Translations under genes and position numbers: made by a program
In this document: in pieces, positions 1 to 8,047 of the stretch
How positions within the stretch are numbered: position 1 is the stretch's first letter
Layout of the letters: every line of letters begins with the position of its first letter
The notes under the pieces: model-generated
Databases searched by the model: none
Seen by the model: only the letters and a program-made list of their open reading frames with translations
Told to the model about the DNA's origin: nothing
NCBI RefSeq assembly: GCF_042666875.1
Contig: NZ_JBHTCX010000012.1
Span: forward strand, 660,776 to 724,775
Length of the DNA: 64,000 nucleotides
Reading direction: 5' to 3'
Origin: Brachybacterium sp042666875
GTDB lineage: Bacteria; Actinomycetota; Actinomycetes; Actinomycetales; Dermabacteraceae

Positions 1-1272
1 CATCTCGGGGCGCCCAGCTCTCCGGTCGCCTACTACCAGCAGGTGGGCCGCGCCGGCCGCGCCACCGATACGGCCGAGGTGCTGCTGCTTCCCGGCCGGG
101 AGGACCGGGCGATCTGGGAGTACTTCGCGACCGCCTCGATGCCCGCTCAGGCCGACGCCGACGCGGTCCTGGCCGAGCTGGCGAGGTCCGGGGCGCCGCT
201 GTCGACGCCGGCGCTGGAGGCGCGCGTCGACGTCAAGCGCAGCTCCCTCGAGCTGCTGCTGAAGGTGCTCGCGGTCGAGGGCGCCGTCGAGGCCGTGCGC
301 GGCGGCTGGGTCGCCACCGGAGCGTCGTGGACCTATGACGCCGAGCGCTACGAGAACGTCGCCCGGGCACGCCGCGCCGAACAGCAGGCGATGCTCGAGT
401 ACGAGCGGCTCCAGCCGGGAGATCCGCAGCAGTGCCGGATGATGTTTCTCGCCCGCCAGCTGGACGATGACACAGCGGCTCCCTGTGGTCGCTGCGACGT
501 GTGCGCCGGGCCGTGGTACCCGTTGCCGGAGTCAGGATCGCAGACGGCGTCCGCACCGGCATCGGCGTCCGCACCGGCGTCGGCGTCGCCATCGGGCGGA
601 CCGGGCTCCTCCCGCGAGGCGGTCTCGCGCCTGCTGGACCGGGTCGGTGTGCCCGTCGACCCCCGCAAGCAGTGGCCGCAGGGACTGGACAGGCTGGAGG
701 TGACCTCCGAGGCGGGGGAACCGCTGCGCGGCAACATCCCGCCGGGCGAACGCGTCGAGGAGGGCCGCGTGCTGGCGCGCATGTCCGACCTCGGCTGGGC
801 GGTGCCGCTGAGGCACCTGCTCGCGGTCGACGAGGACGGCCGCCGGGTCGACGCCGAGCTGACCCCCGCGATCGCCCAGCGCGTGGTCGAGGTGCTCAAG
901 GACTGGGATTGGGCGCAGCGGCCCGCCGCGGTGGTCTCGGTGCCCTCCACGACGCGGCCCACCCTGGTGCGCCGGCTCGCCTCGGGCATCGCCCGCACCG
1001 GGCGCATGCAGGATCTGGGCGAGCTCGGCCTCGCGCCCGGCGCCGCCCCGCTGCACGGGGCGCGCAACAGCGCGTTCCGGGTCGCCGCCCTGTGGGGCCG
1101 GTTCACCGTCCCACCGCAGCTGACCGAGGCGATCGCGGCGATGGATGGCGCACCGATCCTGCTGGTCGACGATGAGATCGACACGCGATGGACGATGACC
1201 ATCGCGGGACGGGCACTGCGCCGGGCCGGGTCGGGCCCGGTCCTCCCGCTGGCCCTGGCGCAGGTCAGCTGA
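1..1272 (+). CDS. recQ: RecQ-family ATP-dependent DNA helicase, 3' part (5' end outside window)
   Basis: The frame is open from base 1, so the start lies upstream and about 423 C-terminal residues are seen. They begin inside helicase motif VI (YYQQVGRAGRA), the arginine-finger motif of RecQ 3'-5' DNA helicases. A cysteine cluster follows (CRMMF, then CGRCDVC), as expected for the RecQ zinc subdomain. A Ser/Ala/Pro-rich linker comes at about bases 530-610. The last ~200 residues are not a classical HRDC domain. They carry ILLVDDEIDTRWTMT, which resembles the PRPP-binding loop of phosphoribosyltransferases. The gene ends TGA at 1272, convergent with ligA. RecQ identity is firm; the role of the C-terminal domain is unknown. 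Confidence 0.85.
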   Translation, partial: HLGAPSSPVAYYQQVGRAGRATDTAEVLLLPGREDRAIWEYFATASMPAQADADAVLAELARSGAPLSTPALEARVDVKRSSLELLLKVLAVEGAVEAVRGGWVATGASWTYDAERYENVARARRAEQQAMLEYERLQPGDPQQCRMMFLARQLDDDTAAPCGRCDVCAGPWYPLPESGSQTASAPASASAPASASPSGGPGSSREAVSRLLDRVGVPVDPRKQWPQGLDRLEVTSEAGEPLRGNIPPGERVEEGRVLARMSDLGWAVPLRHLLAVDEDGRRVDAELTPAIAQRVVEVLKDWDWAQRPAAVVSVPSTTRPTLVRRLASGIARTGRMQDLGELGLAPGAAPLHGARNSAFRVAALWGRFTVPPQLTEAIAAMDGAPILLVDDEIDTRWTMTIAGRALRRAGSGPVLPLALAQVS

Positions 1273-1314
1273 GCCCCGGATCACCGGAGCCCCGGGACAA
1301 AACCAGTCTCACAG

Positions 1315-3750
1315 TCAGTCGAGAGCGTCGGGGCCGCCCTCGAGCAGGGCGACGAATCCGTCCTCGTCCAGGATCCGCAGGCCGAGCTCCTCCGCCTTGT
1401 CCGCCTTGGACCCGGCGTTCTCCCCGACCACGACGAAGTCCGTCTTCTTCGAGACCGAGCCGGAGGCCTTGCCGCCCCGGGCGATGATCGCCTCCTTGGC
1501 GCCGTCCCGGGTGAACCCCTCGAGCCCGCCGGTGACCACCACGGTCACCCCTTCCAGGGTCCTGACGAAGCCTTCCTCGACCTCGTCGACCATCCGCACG
1601 CCGGACGCGGCCCAGCCGTCGACCAGCTGGCAGTGCCACGGCACCGAGAACCAGTCGGTCACGGCCTCGGCGATGATCGGGCCGACGCCGTCGGTGTCCG
1701 AGAGCTGCTCGACGCTCGCCTCACGGATCGCCGACATCGACCCGTACGCGGTGGCCAGCGATCGCGCGGCCGTCGGCCCCACGTGCCGGATCGACAGGGC
1801 CACCAGCACCCGCCACAGCGGCTGCTCCTTCGCCTTCTCCAGCTCGCTGACCAGCAATTCGGTGTTCTTCAGCACCGTCGGAGCCTTCTGCAGCTTCCAG
1901 GCGCCCTCGCGCTTGTAGTACTTCAGCGCCGGCCGCGACCAGAAGACGGGCTGGATGCGCCAGTCGCCCGTGGGCTCCCCGTCGCGCCGCTCCGGCTGCC
2001 AGACGAAGACCTCGCGCAGGGACTCCGCGGTGAGGTCGAAGAGGTTGTCACCGATGGTCACCGCCGGTTCCTGCAGGCCGGGCAGCAACGGGTCCTCGGG
2101 GTCCGTGACGGCGAGCACCGGCACCCCGTCGGTCCCGTCGGTGATCACGCCGTTCTTGAGGACGGCGAAGTTCTCCTGCTCCGCGTCGGAGGGTTCCCGG
2201 ATCGGCAGATGGATGCGGTGGCCGGCGCGCAGAGCGGCGAGAGCCTCGGGACGACGCTTGTCGGGATCGGTCAGGGCGATCGCGCTCTCCTCACCCAGCG
2301 ACTCGATGTCGAAGGCGCCGCGGGAGGCGGCATGCTCGACCCTGCCGGTCACCTGCGCGGGACAGTCCTTCGCATTGGGGCAGCGCCAGTCCTTCTCCCC
2401 CTCGCGATCCGGGCCGATCGCGGTGCCGCACGACGGGCACCGGGACGGCATCTCGAACGGCCGTTCGCTGCCGTCGCGCAGCTTCTCCACCGGTCCGAGG
2501 ATCTCGGGGATCACGTCACCGGCCTTGCGCAGCACGACGGTGTCCCCGATGAGGACGCCCTTGCGCTCGACCTCGAACTGGTTGTGCAGCGTGGCCATCT
2601 CCACGGTGGAGCCGGCGACCTTGACCGGCTCCATGACGCCGAAGGGGGTCACGCGGCCGGTGCGCCCCACGTTGACCTGGATGTCCAGGAGCTTGGTGGT
2701 GACCTCCTCGGGCGGATACTTGAACGCGATCGCCCAGCGCGGGGCACGCGAGGTCGATCCGAGCGCGCGCTGCTGGGCGAAGGAATCGATCTTGACCACG
2801 ATGCCGTCGATCTCGTGCTCGACGTCGTGGCGGTGCTCGCCGTGGTGGGCGATGAACTCGCGCACCTCCGGAAGGCTCTCCAGCACCCGGGTGTGCGGGG
2901 ACGTGGGAAGGCCCCATGCTTGCAGCGTCTCGTACACCTCGGACTGCGAGGTCAGCGTCATCCCCTCGTGGGCGCCGATCCCGTGGACGTACACCGCCAG
3001 GGCGCGGGAGGCGGTCACCGCGACGTCCTTCTGGCGCAGGGAACCGGCCGCGGTGTTGCGAGGGTTGGCGAACTCCGCCAGTCCGGCCTCGCGCCGCTGA
3101 TCGTTCAGCGCCTCGAACTCCGAGGTGGGATAGAAGACCTCACCGCGCACCTCGAGCACCGCCGGCGGCGCGTCGGTCTCCAGCCGTTCGGGGATCGAGT
3201 CGATGGTGCGCACGTTGGCGGTGACGTCCTCCCCCACGCGCCCGTCGCCACGGGTCACGGCACGCACGAGCTCGCCGTCCTCGTAGACCAGCGAGATGGC
3301 CAGACCGTCGATCTTGAGCTCGGTGAGGTAGCGGACCTCGGCAGCTCCTGCGCCCAGGCCCTCGGCCGCGCGGTGGGCCCAGGTGTCGATCTCCTCGAGG
3401 GTGAACGCATTGTCCAGGCTCATCATCCGCTCGATGTGCTCGACGGGCGCGAAGCCGGGAGCGACCGCCCCGTGGACGGTCTGGGTGGGCGAGTCGGCCT
3501 TGACCAGCTGCGGGTTCTCCGCCTCGAGATCACGCAGCTCCTGCTCGAGCCGGTCGTACTCGGCGTCGGCCATGGTCGGTGCGTCGTGGACGTAGTAGTC
3601 CTCGATCGCCTGCTCGACCTGGGCGGTCAGCTCGGCGATGCGCGCCTGCGCGCCCTCGGCCGACCTGCGCTCCTGGGGCGGGGCGTCCCGATCCTGGCTG
3701 TCCTGCGGGTCCTGTGGCTGGCTCACCCCACCATTCTTGCTCATCGCCAT
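1315..3750 (-). CDS. ligA: NAD-dependent DNA ligase LigA, with extra segments
   Basis: LigA seals nicks in replication and repair using NAD+. Counted from ATG 3750 the protein has 811 residues; an ATG two codons later (3744) is equally possible and neither has a strong Shine-Dalgarno. The adenylated lysine is K146 in ELKIDG. The four zinc cysteines are C438, C441, C457 and C463, followed by helix-hairpin-helix repeats and a C-terminal BRCT domain (~730-811). Most LigA proteins are about 670 residues. The excess here is a charged N-terminal tail (~30 residues) and extra sequence at about 495-560 and 583-610, between the zinc finger and the helix-hairpin-helix domain. All catalytic motifs are intact, so it should be the housekeeping ligase. 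Confidence 0.95.
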   Translation of the reverse strand: MAMSKNGGVSQPQDPQDSQDRDAPPQERRSAEGAQARIAELTAQVEQAIEDYYVHDAPTMADAEYDRLEQELRDLEAENPQLVKADSPTQTVHGAVAPGFAPVEHIERMMSLDNAFTLEEIDTWAHRAAEGLGAGAAEVRYLTELKIDGLAISLVYEDGELVRAVTRGDGRVGEDVTANVRTIDSIPERLETDAPPAVLEVRGEVFYPTSEFEALNDQRREAGLAEFANPRNTAAGSLRQKDVAVTASRALAVYVHGIGAHEGMTLTSQSEVYETLQAWGLPTSPHTRVLESLPEVREFIAHHGEHRHDVEHEIDGIVVKIDSFAQQRALGSTSRAPRWAIAFKYPPEEVTTKLLDIQVNVGRTGRVTPFGVMEPVKVAGSTVEMATLHNQFEVERKGVLIGDTVVLRKAGDVIPEILGPVEKLRDGSERPFEMPSRCPSCGTAIGPDREGEKDWRCPNAKDCPAQVTGRVEHAASRGAFDIESLGEESAIALTDPDKRRPEALAALRAGHRIHLPIREPSDAEQENFAVLKNGVITDGTDGVPVLAVTDPEDPLLPGLQEPAVTIGDNLFDLTAESLREVFVWQPERRDGEPTGDWRIQPVFWSRPALKYYKREGAWKLQKAPTVLKNTELLVSELEKAKEQPLWRVLVALSIRHVGPTAARSLATAYGSMSAIREASVEQLSDTDGVGPIIAEAVTDWFSVPWHCQLVDGWAASGVRMVDEVEEGFVRTLEGVTVVVTGGLEGFTRDGAKEAIIARGGKASGSVSKKTDFVVVGENAGSKADKAEELGLRILDEDGFVALLEGGPDALD

Positions 3751-3796
3751 GACATCCGCAGGTGCGAGCCCCGCGCCCGCCAATAGGATCCGTGCC

Positions 3797-4390
3797 ATGA
3801 GCATCGCGCGCAGCATCCGCCCGGCCACGGAGGAGGACCTCGCCGCTGTGGAGGGCATCGAATCCGCGGCCGACGGGCTCTTCGAGCCGCTGCTGGGTCC
3901 CGAGCCGTTCGGCGCGGAGTCAGCGACCGCCGGCGACGCGCGGGCTGCCGAGCCCGGGTTCCTCCTGGTAGCGGCCGAGTCCGAGGGCTCCCCGGCGGTC
4001 GGCTTCGTCCATGTCCTCGAGCCGACCGGGCCGGCAGGGCTCGTCCACCTCGAGCAGCTCGCCGTGCTGCCCGAGCATCTGCGTCGCGGGCACGGCAGGG
4101 CACTGGTGGAGGCCGCGGCAGCCGAGGCCGCGTCCCGCGGAGGCACGCGGCTCACCCTGCGCACATTCGCGGAGGTGCCGTGGAATCGGCCGTTCTACGA
4201 GGCGTGCGGCTTCCGAGTGGTCGGGCCGATCGACTCCGCCTTCCATCGCGGCCTGGTCCGCACGGAGGAGGAGCTGGGGCTGACGCGGCTGGGGACCCGC
4301 GTGCTCATGGCCCGCGACCTCACGGCGCCGGCCGCGTGCTCCGCACCGCCCGCGGGGTCGAGCCGGTCCGCTCCCGGAAGACGCGGTTGA
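3797..4390 (+). CDS. GNAT-family N-acetyltransferase
   Basis: A 197-residue protein with the GNAT acetyl-CoA fold. Motif A is LAVLPEHLRRGHGRAL, with the R/Q-x-x-G-x-G/A type pyrophosphate loop (RRGHGRA), and the C-terminal part has the usual NRPFYEACGF strand-helix. Substrate unknown. The start is ATG 3797; no clear ribosome site precedes it. TAGGAT at 3784-3789 could be a -10 element placing the transcript start at or near the ATG, so a leaderless mRNA is possible. It is divergent from ligA with 46 bases between. Its 3' end overlaps the convergent AraC-type gene by 71 bases, suggesting one of the two tails is a later extension. The last ~25 residues are low complexity. Confidence 0.8.
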   Translation: MSIARSIRPATEEDLAAVEGIESAADGLFEPLLGPEPFGAESATAGDARAAEPGFLLVAAESEGSPAVGFVHVLEPTGPAGLVHLEQLAVLPEHLRRGHGRALVEAAAAEAASRGGTRLTLRTFAEVPWNRPFYEACGFRVVGPIDSAFHRGLVRTEEELGLTRLGTRVLMARDLTAPAACSAPPAGSSRSAPGRRG

Positions 4391-5138
4391 AGTGGGTGAC
4401 GGTGGCGAAGCCGACGTCGGCGGCGATCCGCCCGACGGGCAGCTCGGTCTCCTGCAGGAGTCGGCGCGCCTGGTCGACGCGCAGATCGTTGACGTAGGAG
4501 ATGACCGTGGTGCCGGTGTGCCGCCGGAACTCCCGTGAGAGGTGATGGCGGCTGACGAAGAACCTCTCGGCGAGCTCCCCGAGCTCGATGTGCTCGGTGT
4601 AGTGCCCGTGCAGGTGCCGGATGACTCGCGCGACGCGGGTCTCGCGGGCGGCGGTGGCGGCATCGACCTCCTCCTGCCGCAGCAGCACCAGCAGCAGCTG
4701 GGTCAGCAGCAGTCTCAGCTCGTCCTGCGAGCTCTCCCCCAGCGTCTCCTGCGTGTGCAGCATCTGGTCGACGATCCCGCGCACCGAGGCCAGGCCCGAC
4801 GCCGTCGGCCGGAACACCCGGGCATCGCAGCCGAGGGCCTCGCGCACGTGCCCGTACAGCACTGCGTCCGGGCGCGCATAGACCACCACGCGCCGGAAGG
4901 GCACTCCCGGTGGACTGTAGGAGAAGTGCTCGTCACCGGGTGGGAAGGTGATCGCCTCGGGCGCGGAGATCCGGTGCACGTGGCCGCCGGAGACGTGCTC
5001 GCGCCGGCCCTCCTCCAGGACGTAGACCTCCAGGAAGTCATGGCGGTGCGGACGCGCCATGTTGTCGTCGACCCCGTGGACGCGGGCGACGGCGACCGCT
5101 CTCCCGCCCGCCATGAGCTCACCGGCCACGTCCTGCAT
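4320..5138 (-). CDS. AraC-family transcriptional regulator
   Basis: 272 residues. The N-terminal half has a cupin-like ligand domain (histidines in RPHRHDFLEVYVLEEG, then ITFPPGDEHFSY). The C-terminal ~100 residues are a double helix-turn-helix AraC domain (ELAERFFVSRHHLSREFRRH, then IAADVGFATVTHFNRVFRE). It lies 24 bases downstream of the TRAP large permease on the same strand and is probably the last gene of the GH31-TRAP operon, so it likely senses the imported compound or its hydrolysis product. The inducer cannot be read from the sequence. The start is ATG 5138, preceded by a GAAGGGAT-type ribosome site. Confidence 0.88.
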   Translation of the reverse strand: MQDVAGELMAGGRAVAVARVHGVDDNMARPHRHDFLEVYVLEEGRREHVSGGHVHRISAPEAITFPPGDEHFSYSPPGVPFRRVVVYARPDAVLYGHVREALGCDARVFRPTASGLASVRGIVDQMLHTQETLGESSQDELRLLLTQLLLVLLRQEEVDAATAARETRVARVIRHLHGHYTEHIELGELAERFFVSRHHLSREFRRHTGTTVISYVNDLRVDQARRLLQETELPVGRIAADVGFATVTHFNRVFRERTGSTPRAVRSTRPAP

Positions 5139-5162
5139 CGATCGATCCCTTCCCCGGGGTGC

Positions 5163-6467
5163 CTACTCCAGCAGCCCCAGCATGCCCGGGATCCCGAGCG
5201 AGAGCGCGGGGACGTAGGTGATCAGCAGCAGGAGCACCACCAATCCGGCGAAGTAGGGCAGCAGCCGCGGGACGACGTCCTCGATCCGCACGCCCGCGAC
5301 ACCGGTGGCCACGAACAGCACCGAGCCCACCGGCGGGGTCATGGTGCCGATGCACATGGCCAGGATCAGCACCATGCCGAAGTGGACAGGATCCATCCCC
5401 AGCTCGGTGGCGATGGGCAGGAAGATGGGGGTGAAGATCAGGATCGCGGGCGTGATGTCCAAGAACGTTCCCACGACCAGCATGATCACGAGCATCAGGG
5501 CGAGGATCGCCACGCGCGAGTCGGTGGTCGCCACCAGCGCGTCGGTGATCGCCGAGGGGATGCCGGTGAAGGCCATCACCCATGCCATCGCGGAGGACGC
5601 GGCGATCAGCAGCATCACCGCGCCGGTCGAGCTCACCGTCCGCACCGCGATCTGCGTCAGCGACGTGCTGTCCAGGGAGCGGTAGATCAGCGAGAGCACC
5701 AGGCAGTACACGACCGCGACCGCCGCGCCCTCGGTCGCGGTGAAGATGCCGGCGACGATGCCGCCGACGACCACGACCACCAGCAGCAGCGAAGGAATGG
5801 CGCGACCGAGCACGGTCAGCCCCTGGCGCAGGCCCACGCGCTCGCTGCTGCGGTAGCCGCGGCGGCGGGCGACGACGAACGCGATCAGCATGACCACCAG
5901 GCCCATCAGGATGCCCGGCACGTAGCCGGCCATGAACAGCGCCGAGACGCTCACCCCGCCGGCGACCGTGGAGTAGACGATCGCGGCCGTCGTCGGCGGG
6001 ATCAGCAGGCCCACGGAGGCCGAGGCGATGTTCACCGACGCCGAGTAGGCGGGGTCGTACCCCTCCTTCCGCTGGCGCTCGTGCAGGGTCCCGCCGATCG
6101 CGGCGGCCGAGGCCACGGCGGATCCCGACAGGGAGCCGAACAGCATGTTGGCCAGCACGTTGGTGTGGGCCAGGGACCCGGGGACGCGGCCGGAGATCAC
6201 CAGGGCCAGGTCCACCAGCCGCTGGGCGATGCCGCCGTTGTTCATGATGTTGCCGGCGAGGATGAACAGGGGCACGGCGAGCAGCGAGAAGCTCTCCACG
6301 CCCATGCTCATCTGCTGGCCGACGACGAAGGTGGTGTCCGCCCAGGGCAGCATCAGCAGGGCGGTGACGAAGGCGGAGACGATGATGCCGACGGAGATCG
6401 GCACACCGAGGGCGAGCAGCACCACGAAGGTGCCGAACAGGGCGAGGGCTGCGAGCAGCGGGTCCAT
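5163..6467 (-). CDS. TRAP transporter large permease subunit (DctM type)
   Basis: 434 residues with about 12 hydrophobic segments, the size and hydrophobic pattern of the ion-driven DctM subunit of tripartite ATP-independent periplasmic transporters. Recognisable blocks are MDPLLAALALFGTFVVLLAL at the N-terminus, LAVPLFILAGNIMNNGGIAQ, and GIPSAITDAL with DITPAILIFTPIFLP further on. ATG 6467 overlaps the DctQ-type stop by one base (TGATG), which suits 1:1 coupling; a GTG one codon upstream is an alternative. It works with the two upstream genes to import a solute using a sodium or proton gradient. Confidence 0.93.
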   Translation of the reverse strand: MDPLLAALALFGTFVVLLALGVPISVGIIVSAFVTALLMLPWADTTFVVGQQMSMGVESFSLLAVPLFILAGNIMNNGGIAQRLVDLALVISGRVPGSLAHTNVLANMLFGSLSGSAVASAAAIGGTLHERQRKEGYDPAYSASVNIASASVGLLIPPTTAAIVYSTVAGGVSVSALFMAGYVPGILMGLVVMLIAFVVARRRGYRSSERVGLRQGLTVLGRAIPSLLLVVVVVGGIVAGIFTATEGAAVAVVYCLVLSLIYRSLDSTSLTQIAVRTVSSTGAVMLLIAASSAMAWVMAFTGIPSAITDALVATTDSRVAILALMLVIMLVVGTFLDITPAILIFTPIFLPIATELGMDPVHFGMVLILAMCIGTMTPPVGSVLFVATGVAGVRIEDVVPRLLPYFAGLVVLLLLITYVPALSLGIPGMLGLLE

Positions 6468-6985
6468 CACTCGGCCTCCTTCGGGGCGGTCGCCTCGAGC
6501 GGGGTGCGGACGAGGTCGAGGATGTTCAGCACCTGTGCCAGGGCGATGGCCGCCCCGGTGATCGGGCCGATGAGGTAGACGAGGCCGCGGGAGATGCCCA
6601 GCAGGGCGGAGATGTTCTCCCGCGAATCCCAGGCGAGCATCGCGCCGCCGATGCCGAGGACGAGCACGGCGAGCGCGAGGATCAGCAGGTCGATGGCCAG
6701 GACGAGTCCGCGCCGGGCGCGGACGGGGAGCCGGTCGCGCACGATGGTCAGCGCCATGTGCTCGCGCTGGAGGAAGGCATAGGTCGCGCCGACGAAGGAG
6801 ACCCAGATCAGCGCGTAGCGGACCAGTTCCTCGGTGAAGGCGACGGGGCTGCCGAGCACGTACCGGGTGAAGACCTGGTACAGCACCAGGGCCGTCATCA
6901 GCACCAGCAGGGCGACGGCGAACCACAGCAGAGTGCCGGCGAGCACCCGGCGGAGGCGATGGACGGTGTCGGCGGAGGCGTTCAT
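6467..6985 (-). CDS. TRAP transporter small permease subunit (DctQ type)
   Basis: 172 residues with four membrane spans, the DctQ pattern. The family motif region is FTEELVRYALIWVSFVGATY followed by LQREHMALTIVRDRLP. DctQ pairs with DctM in the membrane. Its start overlaps the stop of the DctP-type gene by four bases and its stop overlaps the DctM-type start by one, so the three subunits are translationally coupled. The C-terminus is short and charged (ATAPKEAE). Confidence 0.92.
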   Translation of the reverse strand: MNASADTVHRLRRVLAGTLLWFAVALLVLMTALVLYQVFTRYVLGSPVAFTEELVRYALIWVSFVGATYAFLQREHMALTIVRDRLPVRARRGLVLAIDLLILALAVLVLGIGGAMLAWDSRENISALLGISRGLVYLIGPITGAAIALAQVLNILDLVRTPLEATAPKEAE

Positions 6986-8043
6986 GCGCGTGACTCCTCA
7001 CTGACCTGTTCGATGGTCTCCAGCAGCTCCGCGACCTCGGGATGCTCCTCGGCGAACCGGTCGACCACAGGCCGGGTGGCCTCGCGGAACGCGTCGGTCT
7101 CGACGTCGTCGACGAACTCGACGCCCATGTCCCGCGCGTCGGCCTCCGCGGTTTCGATGGCCTCGGCCCAGGCGATCCGGTGGTCCTGCGAGGACTGTCG
7201 GGCCGCCTCGACGATGAGGTCCTGATCCCCGCTCTCGAGCCGTTCCCAGGCGTCGGAGCTGATGAGCATCAGGTCGGGGATGCGCGTGTGCTCGGTGCGC
7301 GAGAAGACCTTGGCGACCTCGCCGTGGGCGCTGTCGGTCAGAACCGTCTCGTTGCTCTCGGCCCCGTCGATCAGGCCCGTCTGCAGCGCGGTGTAGGTGT
7401 CACCGAAGGCCATCACCACCGGTGCGGCGTCCAGCTGCTCCATGAGATCGGTCTGGGAGCGCATGTCCTGGACCCGGATCTTCAGCCCCACCACGTCCTG
7501 GGGGCTGCGCACCGGGCTCGCGCGGGTGTAGAAGGAGCGCGCTCCGGAGGAGTAGTGGGTCAGGCCCACGAATCCGCGGTCCAGGGTGGAGCGGTAGAAC
7601 TCCGCCATCTGCTCGGAATCCATCACGGCGTGCATCTGCTCCTCGGAGTCGAACACGTAGGGCAGGCCGAAGGCGTGGTAGCCGGCGTGGTAGCCGGCCA
7701 GGCCGGGGCTCGCGACGCGGGTGATGTCGACGATGCCCTGGGTGAGCTGGCCGAGCACGGCGGTCTCGGAGCCCAGCTGACCGTTGGCGTAGATGTCGAC
7801 CCGGATGCGGCCCTGGCTGCGCTCGGCCACGGCATCGGCGAACGCGGCGATCGCCACCGAGGTGGGGTGCTGGTCATTGAGGTTGTGGGCCAGGCGCAGC
7901 ACCAGCGGCCGGCTGCTGCTCGCGGCCGCGCTGGTCAGCTGCGTGCTGCGAGCGCTGCAGCTCGCCAGGGCCAGCGGCGCCCCCAGCAGCAGGGCGCGCC
8001 GTCCGAGGCGCGGCGTCGCGGGATCGTGGCGGAGGGTCGTCAT
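6982..8043 (-). CDS. TRAP transporter solute-binding lipoprotein (DctP type)
   Basis: 353 residues. The N-terminus is a lipoprotein signal with lipobox LASC (Cys29), so the binding protein is membrane-tethered, as expected without an outer membrane. The mature part has the DctP fold: LRLAHNLNDQHPTS, then GQLG, GLPYVF, and LKIRVQDM with Arg190. That Arg is the conserved residue that salt-bridges the ligand carboxylate in nearly all characterised DctP proteins, so the ligand is probably an organic or sugar acid. Only four bases separate it from the GH31 gene upstream, and both follow the same promoter region. The exact ligand is unknown. Confidence 0.93.
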   Translation of the reverse strand: MTTLRHDPATPRLGRRALLLGAPLALASCSARSTQLTSAAASSSRPLVLRLAHNLNDQHPTSVAIAAFADAVAERSQGRIRVDIYANGQLGSETAVLGQLTQGIVDITRVASPGLAGYHAGYHAFGLPYVFDSEEQMHAVMDSEQMAEFYRSTLDRGFVGLTHYSSGARSFYTRASPVRSPQDVVGLKIRVQDMRSQTDLMEQLDAAPVVMAFGDTYTALQTGLIDGAESNETVLTDSAHGEVAKVFSRTEHTRIPDLMLISSDAWERLESGDQDLIVEAARQSSQDHRIAWAEAIETAEADARDMGVEFVDDVETDAFREATRPVVDRFAEEHPEVAELLETIEQVSEESRA

Positions 8044-8047
8044 GGCC

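Noticed and set aside
1273..1290. Hairpin between recQ and ligA
   Set aside because: The 7-bp stem has a mismatch and there is no T-run; too weak to call a terminator.
2516..3786. Long open frames on the plus strand opposite ligA
   Set aside because: They mirror the codon bias of ligA, are rich in Arg/His/Gly and show no family motif.
4542..6578. A 678-codon open frame opposite the AraC and TRAP genes
   Set aside because: It encodes mainly His, Gln, Asp and Gly with no domain and lies antisense to well-supported genes.
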